A DNA stretch of 64,000 nt from an uncultured Actinomycetes bacterium. GTDB taxonomy: Bacteria > Actinomycetota > Actinomycetes > S36-B12 > UBA10799. The stretch is from positions 434,001 through 498,000 of the forward strand of contig CAMPEQ010000011.1 in assembly GCA_946803585.1 (NCBI GenBank), written 5' to 3'. Position numbers and translations under genes: made by a program. Under the pieces are notes generated by a model that saw nothing but the letters and a program-made list of their open reading frames with translations, had not been told where the DNA came from and did not search any database. Of the stretch, positions 25,413-33,195 are shown in pieces (the first letter of the stretch is position 1; each line of letters opens with the position of its first letter).

Positions 25413-25453
25413 GCCACGGGGTCGGTGAGCGTAAGACTCGCCGACCCCGTGGC
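25413..25453 (+). terminator. Perfect 13-bp hairpin after the LPMO gene
   Basis: Arms 25413-25425 and 25441-25453 are perfect reverse complements of 13 bases around a 15-base loop, 31 bases after the LPMO stop. No U-tract follows. It is the likely end of the LPMO transcript. The rest of the 347-bp gap up to 25730 holds no gene I can support; a copy of ACCGATTTGATC occurs twice there (about 25647 and 25698). Confidence 0.6.
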
Positions 25454-25729
25454 TGCATATCAGGCCCAGAACGCTCCCGGATCCCGGAAGTCGGGCAAGA
25501 CCGTGCTCTAGGAGTGCGGACGCCAACGTTTCCAGACTGCCGTCCCCGCAGGCTAGTAGCCTCGGTTTGCACTCGAACTGCGCCCACCAATCAGTTTCAG
25601 GTTGGCTCAGTAACGAACCTTCGGGCCGGACGAGTGCGCGGCCTACCGATTTGATCGACCAGATAGCCGCCAATCGAGAGGGCCAGAGCCGACCCGCACC
25701 GATTTGATCTATCGGACGCTGTTTACGCT

Positions 25730-26374
25730 ATGTCGGTGAAACTAAAACTTGCTGTTGTGCTGTTTACCCTTCTCGGACTTGTCGGACTGGGCGTTCCCGC
25801 CGCTTCTGCAGCTACCGGTGCGAGTAGCTCCGCCGCTTCTGCCGCCGAGACCTACAAGACCAAATCCGGGTGCGCCGCGCACAAGAAGAAGTACAAGAAG
25901 CTGAAGAAGAAGTACCAGAAGACGAACGCGTCTAAGTACAAGAAGAAGTACAAGAAGCAGTTGAAGAAGTTCAAGTCGTGTAAGAACTCCGGCGGCGGCA
26001 GCGCAGCGAAGCAGCAGGAAGCAGCAGTGCGTGCCCAGCTGGCCGGATACACCTACACCGGAACTCGCGGCGACGGCGCATCCGTGATCGTGACCCTCTG
26101 CTCTGACGGGAAGTGGAAGAGCCAAACCTCTCGCGGCGGCCCATGGGGTATCTCCACCGGAGCACAGTGGCACGTCCGCGGACTCACGTACTCCAGCGCC
26201 ACTCACTGGGTGACCCAGGTGGGCGAGAACAAGGACGAGACCCAGGGCGGTTGGGGAATCGGGATGGCCCGCGACGGTTCGACCTTCAAGGTCGGGATCG
26301 CCAGATTTGGTGGAGCCGAGAATTTTGGAAGCGTTACTCAGTCATCCGGTGCACCAATCTGCGCAACGCTGTAG
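25730..26374 (+). CDS. Secreted protein with a Lys/Tyr-rich segment, function unknown
   Basis: A 214-residue protein with a signal peptide (cleavage near VPAASA). It has a strongly basic segment at about 43-85 built from K-K-Y/F-K-K units (KKKYKKLKKKYQK, SKYKKKYKKQLKKF) flanked by two cysteines. A C-terminal beta-rich domain (about 100-214) contains GYTYTGTRGDGASVIVTLCSDGKW and GGWGIGMARDGSTFKVGI. No known family was recognised. The basic stretch may bind anionic wall polymers or DNA. The two cysteines bracketing it suggest a disulfide-closed helical hairpin. Confidence 0.65.
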   Translation: MSVKLKLAVVLFTLLGLVGLGVPAASAATGASSSAASAAETYKTKSGCAAHKKKYKKLKKKYQKTNASKYKKKYKKQLKKFKSCKNSGGGSAAKQQEAAVRAQLAGYTYTGTRGDGASVIVTLCSDGKWKSQTSRGGPWGISTGAQWHVRGLTYSSATHWVTQVGENKDETQGGWGIGMARDGSTFKVGIARFGGAENFGSVTQSSGAPICATL

Positions 26375-26386
26375 CGACTAGTTGGT

Positions 26387-26447
26387 GAGACCCGCAATGG
26401 ACTGAGGGTGGCGAAGCCCAGAAACCGAGACGTCCGCTGCGGGTCTC
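26387..26447 (+). terminator. Long-loop hairpin with 10-bp stem
   Basis: GAGACCCGCA (26387-26396) pairs perfectly with TGCGGGTCTC (26438-26447) across a 41-base loop, just after the Lys-rich secreted protein gene and before the acyl-CoA ligase. It may terminate the former or form a leader structure for the latter. There is no U-tract. Confidence 0.4.
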
Positions 26448-26489
26448 CGCTGCACCCAGCGGGAAATTCCGAACTACAAGGAGCAGGTC

Positions 26490-28046
26490 ATGTTCGTACA
26501 TGAGAGCCCATTGCCCAGTGTCGAGATCCCCAACGTGGCGCTCACGGAGTACATCTTGGCGAATGCCAAGGAACTAGGCGACAAGCCAGCGCTGATTGAC
26601 GGGCCAACGGATCGAGTCCTGACGTACGCCGAGTTAGATGATCAGGTTCGTCGCCTCGCTGGCGGACTCATCGCTCACGGCGTGAAGCCCGGCGACGTCG
26701 TCGCACTCATGGCTCCCAACGTTCCCGAGTACGCAGTCGTCTTCCACGCGGTGGCTCTTGCCGGGGGTGCGATCACCACAATCAACGGCACCTACACCGA
26801 ACGCGAGGTACATCATCAGCTTGTGGACTCTGGGGCCAAGCTGCTCGTCACGGTCGAGCCCTTCCTCGAGGTCGCGCAGGCCGGGATCGTTGACTCCAAG
26901 GTCGCCACCATCCTGTTGATCGGCGCAGCTGCTGGCAACGCCGAATCACTAGCGAGTTGGTTCGGCGAGCCGCTACAGACCCAAGTTGAAGTCAGCGTGG
27001 ATTCGATCGCGGCGCTCCCGTACTCCTCGGGAACGACCGGCCTCAGCAAGGGAGTGATGCTCACTCACCGCAACCTCATTGCCAATGTTGCTCAGACATC
27101 CGCGGCAGCCGAGATGCGCTCCGACGAGGTATTTCTCGCGGTCCTACCGTTCTTCCACATCTACGGGATGCAGGTGCTGATGAACTGCGGACTGCAGGTA
27201 GGAGCGACTGTGGTCACGATGCCACGCTTCGATCTTGAGGAGTTCCTCGCCCTACACCAGCAGTACGGCGTTACGCGGTCATTCGTCGCACCGCCAATCG
27301 TCGTCGCGCTGGCAAAGCACCCACTCGTCGATCAGTACGACCTCTCCACGGTCGAGCAGTTCTTCTCCGGTGCCGCACCGCTATCCGCGGAGTTGGCGAT
27401 TGAGGCCGGCGACCGGCTCGGTAGCGAGGTCGTGCAGGGGTACGGAATGACGGAGCTCTCGCCGGTCTCCCATCTCACCGTGCCCGGTGGATTCAAGCCG
27501 GGTTCTGTTGGGGTTACCGCGCCTAGCACCTCGACCCGAATCGTCGATCCGGAATCCGGCGACGACCTCGGGATCGATTCCGACGGCGAGATCTGGGTTC
27601 GCGGACCACAGGTCATGGCCGGCTATCTGAACAATGAGACGGCGACGCGCGAGTGTCTCGACGCCGATGGATGGCTCCACACCGGCGACATCGGCCATGT
27701 CGATTCCGACGGCCACCTATTTGTGGTGGACCGGCTCAAGGAGCTCATCAAGGTCAAGGGGTTCCAGGTTGCCCCGGCTGAACTCGAGGCGCTGCTACTC
27801 ACTCATCCAGCGATCGCCGACGCCGCTGTGGTCGGCCGTTCCGATGAGCGAGCTGGTGAGGTCCCCGTGGCCTTTGTCGTTCTCAAACCCGGGCAAGAGG
27901 TGAGCGAGGCCGACCTCCAAGAGTTCGTCGCGAGCCAGGTCGCCCACTACAAGCAAATCGATGCCATCACCTTCACCGACGCGATCCCGAAGTCCGCGTC
28001 GGGAAAGATCCTTCGACGGCTACTGCGCGATTCACTGGCCCTGTAG
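26490..28046 (+). CDS. Acyl-CoA synthetase, 4-coumarate-CoA-ligase type
   Basis: A 518-residue ANL-superfamily ligase that activates a carboxylic acid with ATP and CoA. The phosphate-binding loop is LPYSSGTTGLSKGVMLTH. The adenine site VQGYGMTELSPVSHL, the GEIWVRGPQVMAGYLN segment, the hinge LKELIKVKGFQVAPAELE and the catalytic Lys in IPKSASGKILRR are all present. The pattern is close to plant-type 4-coumarate-CoA ligases and related medium-chain or aromatic acyl-CoA ligases. Its relation to the ubiDX pair 14 kb away is unproven. GGAGCAGGTC precedes the ATG at 26490. Confidence 0.9.
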   Translation: MFVHESPLPSVEIPNVALTEYILANAKELGDKPALIDGPTDRVLTYAELDDQVRRLAGGLIAHGVKPGDVVALMAPNVPEYAVVFHAVALAGGAITTINGTYTEREVHHQLVDSGAKLLVTVEPFLEVAQAGIVDSKVATILLIGAAAGNAESLASWFGEPLQTQVEVSVDSIAALPYSSGTTGLSKGVMLTHRNLIANVAQTSAAAEMRSDEVFLAVLPFFHIYGMQVLMNCGLQVGATVVTMPRFDLEEFLALHQQYGVTRSFVAPPIVVALAKHPLVDQYDLSTVEQFFSGAAPLSAELAIEAGDRLGSEVVQGYGMTELSPVSHLTVPGGFKPGSVGVTAPSTSTRIVDPESGDDLGIDSDGEIWVRGPQVMAGYLNNETATRECLDADGWLHTGDIGHVDSDGHLFVVDRLKELIKVKGFQVAPAELEALLLTHPAIADAAVVGRSDERAGEVPVAFVVLKPGQEVSEADLQEFVASQVAHYKQIDAITFTDAIPKSASGKILRRLLRDSLAL

Positions 28047-28100
28047 CTCTCGGACGGGCGTCAGTGGGTGGGAGTTCACGGCAGGCGTGGGCGCTAGTAG

Positions 28101-28562
28101 CTAGCGAGGACGCCAGCGCTTCCACACGGCTGTCCCCGCCGCGCGGGTCTTCCCGTCGAACTCCAGCTCAACGTCGATCGTGATGACGGACTCCTCGAGC
28201 TTGGCCACCGCGGCAAACAACTGCAGCGTCTCATCGAGTGGAGTTGGCCGCAGGTAGCGCACGTCTAGGCCCGCAGTGACAAAGGGCAGCATGTCCCCCG
28301 GCCCGGCTAGTCCAAGCTTGGCGGCTTCCAGGATCATCGGTGTCGCGCTGTGGCAGTCCATGACTGTGCAGATGATTCCGCCGTTGAGATACCCCAAGCC
28401 GTTGTTGTGTTCCGGCCAAGGGTGGAACGAGGCTACGGTCCGGTCGCCGTCTGGGAAGCTGTGCAGCTGCAACCCTTTGGGGTTGGCCGGGCCACATCCG
28501 AAGCAGGTCATATCGGGTAGGTAGTGCTCTTGAATACTCACACCGCTTGGTAGGTCAATCAT
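28101..28562 (-). CDS. PaaI-type hotdog thioesterase (second copy)
   Basis: A 153-residue hotdog protein with TCFGCGPANPKGLQLHSF near the N-terminus and LGYLNGGIICTVMDCHSA in the hotdog helix. It is paralogous to the protein at 7410-7850, sharing the Cys-Gly-Pro N-terminal motif, but here the helix has Asn-Gly-Gly instead of His-Gly-Gly. Acyl-CoA thioesterase activity is likely. It converges on the acyl-CoA ligase gene and is divergent from the GNAT gene, with only 25 bp between the two starts. Confidence 0.82.
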   Translation of the reverse strand: MIDLPSGVSIQEHYLPDMTCFGCGPANPKGLQLHSFPDGDRTVASFHPWPEHNNGLGYLNGGIICTVMDCHSATPMILEAAKLGLAGPGDMLPFVTAGLDVRYLRPTPLDETLQLFAAVAKLEESVITIDVELEFDGKTRAAGTAVWKRWRPR

Positions 28563-28587
28563 CGTCCAAGGCTAGTAGCCTGACGAG

Positions 28588-29076
28588 ATGCTCGAACTCC
28601 GGCCGGCCCGTCCCAGTGATGTTGATCTCCTTCGAGATTGGGATACCCAGCCGCATGTGATTTCTGCCAGCGGCGACGACGATGCCATCGATTGGGAGGT
28701 GGAACTCGCGCGTGATGTGGACTGGAAGTGGGATTTCATAGCGCAGGTTGATGGCCGACCCGTTGGCATCATTCAGATCATCGATCCTGCCAAGGAGGAT
28801 TCCCACTACTGGGGCGAGATTGAGCCGAATCTGCGAGCCATCGACATCTGGATCGGACCGCCTGCAGACCTTGGTCGCGGCTATGGGACCAAGATGCTGC
28901 AGACGGCGTTGGACTTCTGCTTCACGAATCCCGACGTAACGTCGGTACTTATCGATCCGCTTGCTGCCAATATCCGTGCGCGCCGCTTCTACGAGCGAAT
29001 CGGGTTCCGCTTCGTTGAGAATCGCACCTTCGGAAGCGACGATTGCGCGGTCTATCGCTTCGACCGGCCGAGGTAG
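28588..29076 (+). CDS. GNAT acetyltransferase, AAC(6')-like
   Basis: A 162-residue GNAT protein similar to the aminoglycoside 6'-N-acetyltransferase / siderophore acetyltransferase-like subgroup. It begins LELRPARPSDVDLLRDW and has WEVELARDVDWKWDFIAQVDGRPVG, the GEIEPNLRAIDIWIG strand, and the acetyl-CoA loop DLGRGYGTKML. The C-terminal NIRARRFYERIGFRFVE is typical. Chromosomal members often act on cell metabolites, and resistance activity cannot be assumed. Start ATG 28588 lies 25 bp from the divergent thioesterase start. Confidence 0.85.
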   Translation: MLELRPARPSDVDLLRDWDTQPHVISASGDDDAIDWEVELARDVDWKWDFIAQVDGRPVGIIQIIDPAKEDSHYWGEIEPNLRAIDIWIGPPADLGRGYGTKMLQTALDFCFTNPDVTSVLIDPLAANIRARRFYERIGFRFVENRTFGSDDCAVYRFDRPR

Positions 29077-29079
29077 CGA

Positions 29080-29472
29080 CTACAGCCCGAATGTGACCTT
29101 CGCGTGATGGGTATCCATGTACTCGCGCATACGGCTAACCCGACCATCCTGGATTTCAAACAGGAAGTGGTAGAGGTTGTCGTAGTCAGTTCCCATAGCG
29201 GTGGTGGCCGTTAGCCGTGCCTCGGCAGCCACTTTGTCGCCCTCGGCTACCATCCCGGTCACCTCGAAGGCCACCCCGTTCGGGAACGAGTCGCCACCGC
29301 TTCCGAAGAACCCGAGGAAGAAGGCCTTGTCGTGCTCACCGGCGGTTTGTAGGTAGTCGGTCTTTCCAGCGATCCACCAGGTGAAGTCATCCGTGACCAT
29401 CGACCCGAGTTTCTCGACGTCTGAGACGCGCATCGCTTCCACGAATTCCAGCACGAGTTCCTTGTTTGACAT
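29080..29472 (-). CDS. SnoaL/NTF2-like domain protein
   Basis: A 130-residue cone-shaped NTF2-like fold protein: SNKELVLEFVEAMRVSDVEKLGSMVTDDFTWWI at the start, GDKVAAEARLTATTAMG in the sheet and YHFLFEIQDGRVSRMREYMDTHHA at the end. These small proteins include ketosteroid isomerase-like and polyketide cyclase-like enzymes. No catalytic assignment is possible here. It converges with the GNAT gene, with three bases between the stops. Confidence 0.82.
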   Translation of the reverse strand: MSNKELVLEFVEAMRVSDVEKLGSMVTDDFTWWIAGKTDYLQTAGEHDKAFFLGFFGSGGDSFPNGVAFEVTGMVAEGDKVAAEARLTATTAMGTDYDNLYHFLFEIQDGRVSRMREYMDTHHAKVTFGL

Positions 29473-29650
29473 GTCTTGCCTTCCGTTGACGTTGTGATTG
29501 CTACTGCTCTCCTAGTAGCCCGATCGCACGCAGGTGCGGCAACAGCCAGTACCTGCGATTGACCAAAGTTGGGCTATCTGAACGAACACAATCGTCGGTC
29601 GGATTAGTACCAGATCCTCCGATCAAGACGTCCCGGATCGGTCCGGAAAA

Positions 29651-30730
29651 TCAAGCGCTCGCGTTGGGACGCCGACTGAGGGGTGTCTGGATTCCCAGCG
29701 TGTCCTCGAGGGTCTGCCCAACGACAGGGAACTCGCCAACACCAGGAAAGAACGTGTAATCGAGGTGGATTGGCGTGGCCGGAGCCCGAGTGGCCATCGC
29801 ATCCGCGACGTGCCCTGCGACGGTTCTTCCGGCCTTGGCCAGGTCAAACGAGATGTGCGGTAGGGCGATACATGACGTCATCTCGCCCTGGACCGGACCA
29901 TCGACGAAGAAGAACGGCGGCGGAATATCTTTCCCCGCACGGACGGCTGTCGCGAGCAGTTGGGCAACGGCTTGGTCTGGAATGATCCCCCAGAAGATGA
30001 CGCCTGCTGTGCCCTGCTCTCCAAGTGCGATGTTCGTCTTCGCCTGCGTGACCGAATCCGTCGAAATCCGCTGGTGAGTGACCAAGAACCCGATGTCAGC
30101 TCGGGCCTTCTCACGTAATGCCTTCAGGAAAACGCCTAAGTACGGGGGTTCACTGTCCACCGCTGACAGCACCGTGAAGCGGCGCTCTCCTTGAATCGAA
30201 TCGACCCGCGACATCAACGACGCCACCGTCTGATCCACGATCGTCTGGAAGTCGTACCCGACGAACTCGGCACCTTGGGCTTGGGCGCCTACCTCTCCGA
30301 ATGCCCAGACCGGCACGCCAAACGGCACGTTCGGAAGTGGGCGGTCCGTAGAGGGATCAACCACGGCTACCAGCCCGGCGAAAGACGAGAGGCTGCTCTC
30401 GGTTGAATTCTGGGTTATTAACTGGACCTGGTGTCCGCGCCGTCCGAGTTCGATCGCCAGTGGCGTGACGAGCTTCTCATTCAGCTCATTGCGGCGGGTA
30501 TCGTCGGGCGACTCGTGGAAGTAGACCGCTATCTCGCTGCCTCGACGGGCTCGCAGATTTGCGGCCTGGGGGTTATGTCGGTACCCGAGGGTTCTCGCGG
30601 CTTCCAGGACTCGCGCCTGCGTTTCAGGATGGACGCCCTTGTCTGAGTTCAATGCTGCACCCGCAGTGGACTTGGAGACGTTCGCTTGCTTCGCGACGTC
30701 CCGAAGGGTCGGTGGGCTGACACTACTCAT
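29651..30730 (-). CDS. LacI-family transcriptional regulator
   Basis: A 359-residue repressor with an N-terminal helix-turn-helix and hinge helix (TLRDVAKQANVSKSTAGAALNSDKGVHPETQARVLEAARTLGY, residues 8-50, then NPQAANLRARR). A periplasmic-binding-protein-like sensor domain follows. The recognition helix begins VSKSTAG. The ligand, usually a sugar or nucleoside, is unknown. No sugar transport or catabolic operon lies next to it, so the targets are probably elsewhere. The 178-bp gap downstream (29473-29650) shows no gene. Confidence 0.92.
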   Translation of the reverse strand: MSSVSPPTLRDVAKQANVSKSTAGAALNSDKGVHPETQARVLEAARTLGYRHNPQAANLRARRGSEIAVYFHESPDDTRRNELNEKLVTPLAIELGRRGHQVQLITQNSTESSLSSFAGLVAVVDPSTDRPLPNVPFGVPVWAFGEVGAQAQGAEFVGYDFQTIVDQTVASLMSRVDSIQGERRFTVLSAVDSEPPYLGVFLKALREKARADIGFLVTHQRISTDSVTQAKTNIALGEQGTAGVIFWGIIPDQAVAQLLATAVRAGKDIPPPFFFVDGPVQGEMTSCIALPHISFDLAKAGRTVAGHVADAMATRAPATPIHLDYTFFPGVGEFPVVGQTLEDTLGIQTPLSRRPNASA

Positions 30731-30884
30731 ACCGCTAGGTTGTCATGAGTCGGATTCCAACTATCAGTTTGCATCCCACAGTCGCTACACAAAGTAGCCG
30801 AACTGCTGGCAGTCGATTCATCCTCACGTAAGTCACAGTGAGTTCAGTTTCCTTGGGACGACCAGGGTGGGATAGAACTACGGC

Positions 30885-31805
30885 GTGAGCGATGGTTCAG
30901 AGCACGGGCTTAGGACTAGCCCTCCAAGGGCTACGACGAGCAAAGTGCGTGCCCGATTCGCACGTGCTCGCCGGAACCACGAAACGGTTGATCATCTCGC
31001 CAAAGCACATATCCAGTTCCGCCAGGACAAGGTCGAGTACCTAGCGCTGGTGGTCACCTATCGTGCCCTCTTTCTCTCAATGGTGTTGATGCTGGCGCTG
31101 CTGTACGTGTTAGATGTGATCACCAGCGTTCTGCCGGGGACCAATGAGATCGTCATTCCCATCGTCTCGCTGCCCGACAGCTTGGATCTTGGTCAGATTG
31201 TCGCCACGACCTTTTCCGACTCCAGTAGCGCACTACTCGACGTCTTCAGCGTGTTGACGCTCGTCCTGTCGGCTACCTACACGGCCAAGGCCCTACGCCA
31301 GGGGAGCCACAACGTCCTGCGACCAAACGACCACCGACACATTCGGACATTCGATGTCCGCAACCTTGGGGTTGGGGTCCTACTCGCAGCAGTCACGTTG
31401 ACGTCCTGGCTGCTCGTCATGTCCACGACGGTTCGCCGAGCTGCCATCCAGGAGATGACTGGCATCGGCGACTCGACGCTGGTCAACATGGGAAAAGGGT
31501 TGGCGATCTTCGCCGCGTGGCTACTGATCACCCTCGCGATCTTTGCGTTTGTTCGAATCGTCGATGACCTACGTACAAGTCGGACGATTCTGGCGTCCGC
31601 TGGAGTATTCGCAGCATTCGCCGTTGCTGCCAACGTCGGGGTTATCTACGCCTTCATTTGGGCCTTGGCTGACCCGAATACTTCTGGAAGCGTGCTCTTC
31701 ATCCTGACGATTCTCACGTGGGTGAACGTCGTCGTCCGGGGCTTGTTCTATCTGTTGTGCTGGATCTCCGTCTCTGACCAACAACCGAGATCCGTAGTCG
31801 CTTAG
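30885..31805 (+). CDS. Predicted polytopic membrane protein, function unknown
   Basis: A 306-residue protein starting at GTG, with a basic cytosolic N-terminus (about 1-60) and six predicted membrane helices. Helices lie near 62-86 (LFLSMVLMLALLYVLDVI), 117-140, 160-182, 200-222, 226-252 and 258-282. No family motif is recognised. It is not a transporter of any class I know. Its TAG stop overlaps the TAA stop of the convergent methyltransferase gene (four bases TTAG encode both). Confidence 0.7.
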   Translation: MSDGSEHGLRTSPPRATTSKVRARFARARRNHETVDHLAKAHIQFRQDKVEYLALVVTYRALFLSMVLMLALLYVLDVITSVLPGTNEIVIPIVSLPDSLDLGQIVATTFSDSSSALLDVFSVLTLVLSATYTAKALRQGSHNVLRPNDHRHIRTFDVRNLGVGVLLAAVTLTSWLLVMSTTVRRAAIQEMTGIGDSTLVNMGKGLAIFAAWLLITLAIFAFVRIVDDLRTSRTILASAGVFAAFAVAANVGVIYAFIWALADPNTSGSVLFILTILTWVNVVVRGLFYLLCWISVSDQQPRSVVA

Positions 31806-32404
31806 CGGTGGCGAAGCACCGAAACCGCAAAGTCAGCGGCGGGTGTCCAGGGCTTCAGGTCCCAAGTAGCGAAGCGCCATTCGAGGCGCCAACCCGCCGA
31901 ATCGAGGTCGTGATCGAATGTCTCGATCTCATAGCCGCGCCCAGTCCCGAATCCGATGAGCGCGAATCCCTCCGGCGCGACGTGTGCCCGTAGACAGCTA
32001 AGCGCCTGGGCTTGGGTTCCCTCTGCCATAAACGGAAGCACGTTACCCGGCGAAATCGCTGCGGCGAAGATGCGTTGTTCTCCAGCCGAATCGACCAAGT
32101 TCAACTCGGTAAGGTCACCGACGATCCACTCTTGATCCGGGTAGTTTCGAGAGGCTTCGGCTACCAGTTCTGGATCCGCGTCAACACCGACAACATGATG
32201 CCCGCGCCGGGCAATCTCACCGCCAACTCGGCCCGTTCCGCATCCGGCATCTAGGACCGTGGATCCCGGTGCCGCCATCGCGTCAACAAGCCGGGCTTCA
32301 CCGGCAAGGTCTGCACCTTCTTGGGCAAGTTGGCGGAACCGATCAATGTAGAACTGAGAGTGACCATCGTTCGTTTCCGTGACCCACTTCGTCGGTTTAC
32401 CCAT
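31802..32404 (-). CDS. Class I SAM-dependent methyltransferase
   Basis: A 200-residue Rossmann-fold methyltransferase. Motif I is VLDAGCGTGRVG (51-62), the acidic residue that binds SAM ribose is in VVGVDADPE, and motif II/III lies around WIVGDLTELNLVD. The substrate is unknown. It reads from ATG 32404 towards the convergent membrane-protein gene. A tRNA-Arg gene and its terminator lie upstream on the same strand. Confidence 0.85.
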   Translation of the reverse strand: MGKPTKWVTETNDGHSQFYIDRFRQLAQEGADLAGEARLVDAMAAPGSTVLDAGCGTGRVGGEIARRGHHVVGVDADPELVAEASRNYPDQEWIVGDLTELNLVDSAGEQRIFAAAISPGNVLPFMAEGTQAQALSCLRAHVAPEGFALIGFGTGRGYEIETFDHDLDSAGWRLEWRFATWDLKPWTPAADFAVSVLRHR

Positions 32405-32506
32405 GGGCTAACACTTACTTATGCGCCTACCCGGCGGGCATCAGGGGTGCCTCGACGCCGTGACAGCGAGACCACGAGAGGCCTTTCTCTGAGGCCAAAC
32501 AAAAGA

Positions 32507-32546
32507 AACCCGCAAGCCACTGTGTTCACCGTGGTATTTGCGGGTT
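32507..32546 (-). terminator. Intrinsic terminator of tRNA-Arg
   Basis: On the minus strand AACCCGCAA (32546-32538) and TTGCGGGTT (32515-32507) form a perfect 9-bp stem, followed by the T-rich TCTTTTGTTTGG. It starts nine bases after the tRNA CCA end. Confidence 0.85.
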
Positions 32547-32554
32547 CCTTGCGT

Positions 32555-32630
32555 TGGCGCGCCCGAAGAGATTCGAACTCCTAACCTTCTGATCCGTAGT
32601 CAGATGCTCTATCCGTTGAGCTACGGGCGC
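32555..32630 (-). tRNA. tRNA-Arg (anticodon ACG)
   Basis: The minus strand folds into a complete cloverleaf of 76 nt including an encoded CCA. The acceptor is GCGCCCG/CGGGCGC. The anticodon stem TCTGA/TCAGA encloses the loop CTACGGA, giving anticodon ACG. The T-loop is TTCGAAT with one G-U pair in the T-stem. The inosine-modified ACG tRNA reads CGU, CGC and CGA. A Rho-independent terminator follows. Confidence 0.96.
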
Positions 32631-32727
32631 GTGCCTATGAGGCTTGAAAAGAATACCTCACTGACTCTCACGACGTCAGACTGCGCTGTATCGGGTGGAT
32701 CCTTCCCTCGGCCACCTTCAATTCCAA

Positions 32728-32743
32728 ATACCCTAGGGGGTAT
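32728..32743. promoter_or_regulatory. CsoR/CstR-type operator-like palindrome
   Basis: ATACCCTAGGGGGTAT has inverted ATACCC/GGGTAT half-sites around a central TAGG, as in operators of the CsoR/RcnR/CstR family, which sense copper or persulfide. It lies 30 bp before the start codon of the rhodanese lipoprotein, where a bound repressor would block transcription. No csoR-like regulator gene is in the window. Confidence 0.6.
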
Positions 32744-32772
32744 GGTGAGAACTCGCCTGATTCGGAGGAACC

Positions 32773-33195
32773 ATGACCACTTCAGCCCGCTCGAAACTAT
32801 ACCGAGTATCGCTATCTGCCCTCGCTGTCGTTGCGATCGGTGGTGCCGCAGTTGGATGTAGTTCGGATTCGACAAGTTCAACAAGTACGTCCGGTGCTGT
32901 GCCCAATTCCTCGATCTCGGTCAACGCACAGACCACGATCATCGATGTCAGGACGCCGAGCGAGTTCGCCGCTGGCCACCTCGAGGGCGCGCAGAATATT
33001 GACGTTCAGTCGTCGGACTTCGATAGCCAGATCTCCGGACTCGATAAGAACGCCAGCTACGTCGTGTACTGCCGCTCGGGCAACCGGTCAGCCGCTGCGG
33101 CAGATCGCATGCAGGCGGCGGGATTCACGAATGTGCAGGATGCCGGAAGTCTGGAGGATGCCTCAGCATCGACCGGAATCGTCATCGTCAACTAG
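32773..33195 (+). CDS. Rhodanese-domain lipoprotein
   Basis: A 140-residue exported protein with a lipoprotein signal ending GGAAVGC (Cys29) and a Ser/Thr-rich spacer. One rhodanese domain follows, with IDVRTPSEFAAGHLEGAQNID and the active-site loop YCRSGNRSA (nucleophilic Cys98). It can accept and pass on sulfane sulfur outside the membrane. A CsoR/CstR-like operator upstream suggests induction by persulfide or metal. Its end overlaps the convergent CDF gene by eight bases. Confidence 0.88.
   Translation: MTTSARSKLYRVSLSALAVVAIGGAAVGCSSDSTSSTSTSGAVPNSSISVNAQTTIIDVRTPSEFAAGHLEGAQNIDVQSSDFDSQISGLDKNASYVVYCRSGNRSAAAADRMQAAGFTNVQDAGSLEDASASTGIVIVN

Noticed and set aside
25383-25673. A 96-codon minus-strand open frame after the LPMO gene
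   Set aside because: It uses rare codons (AGA, AGG, ATA, TTA), spans the perfect 13-bp hairpin and shows no family signature. I treat the region as intergenic.
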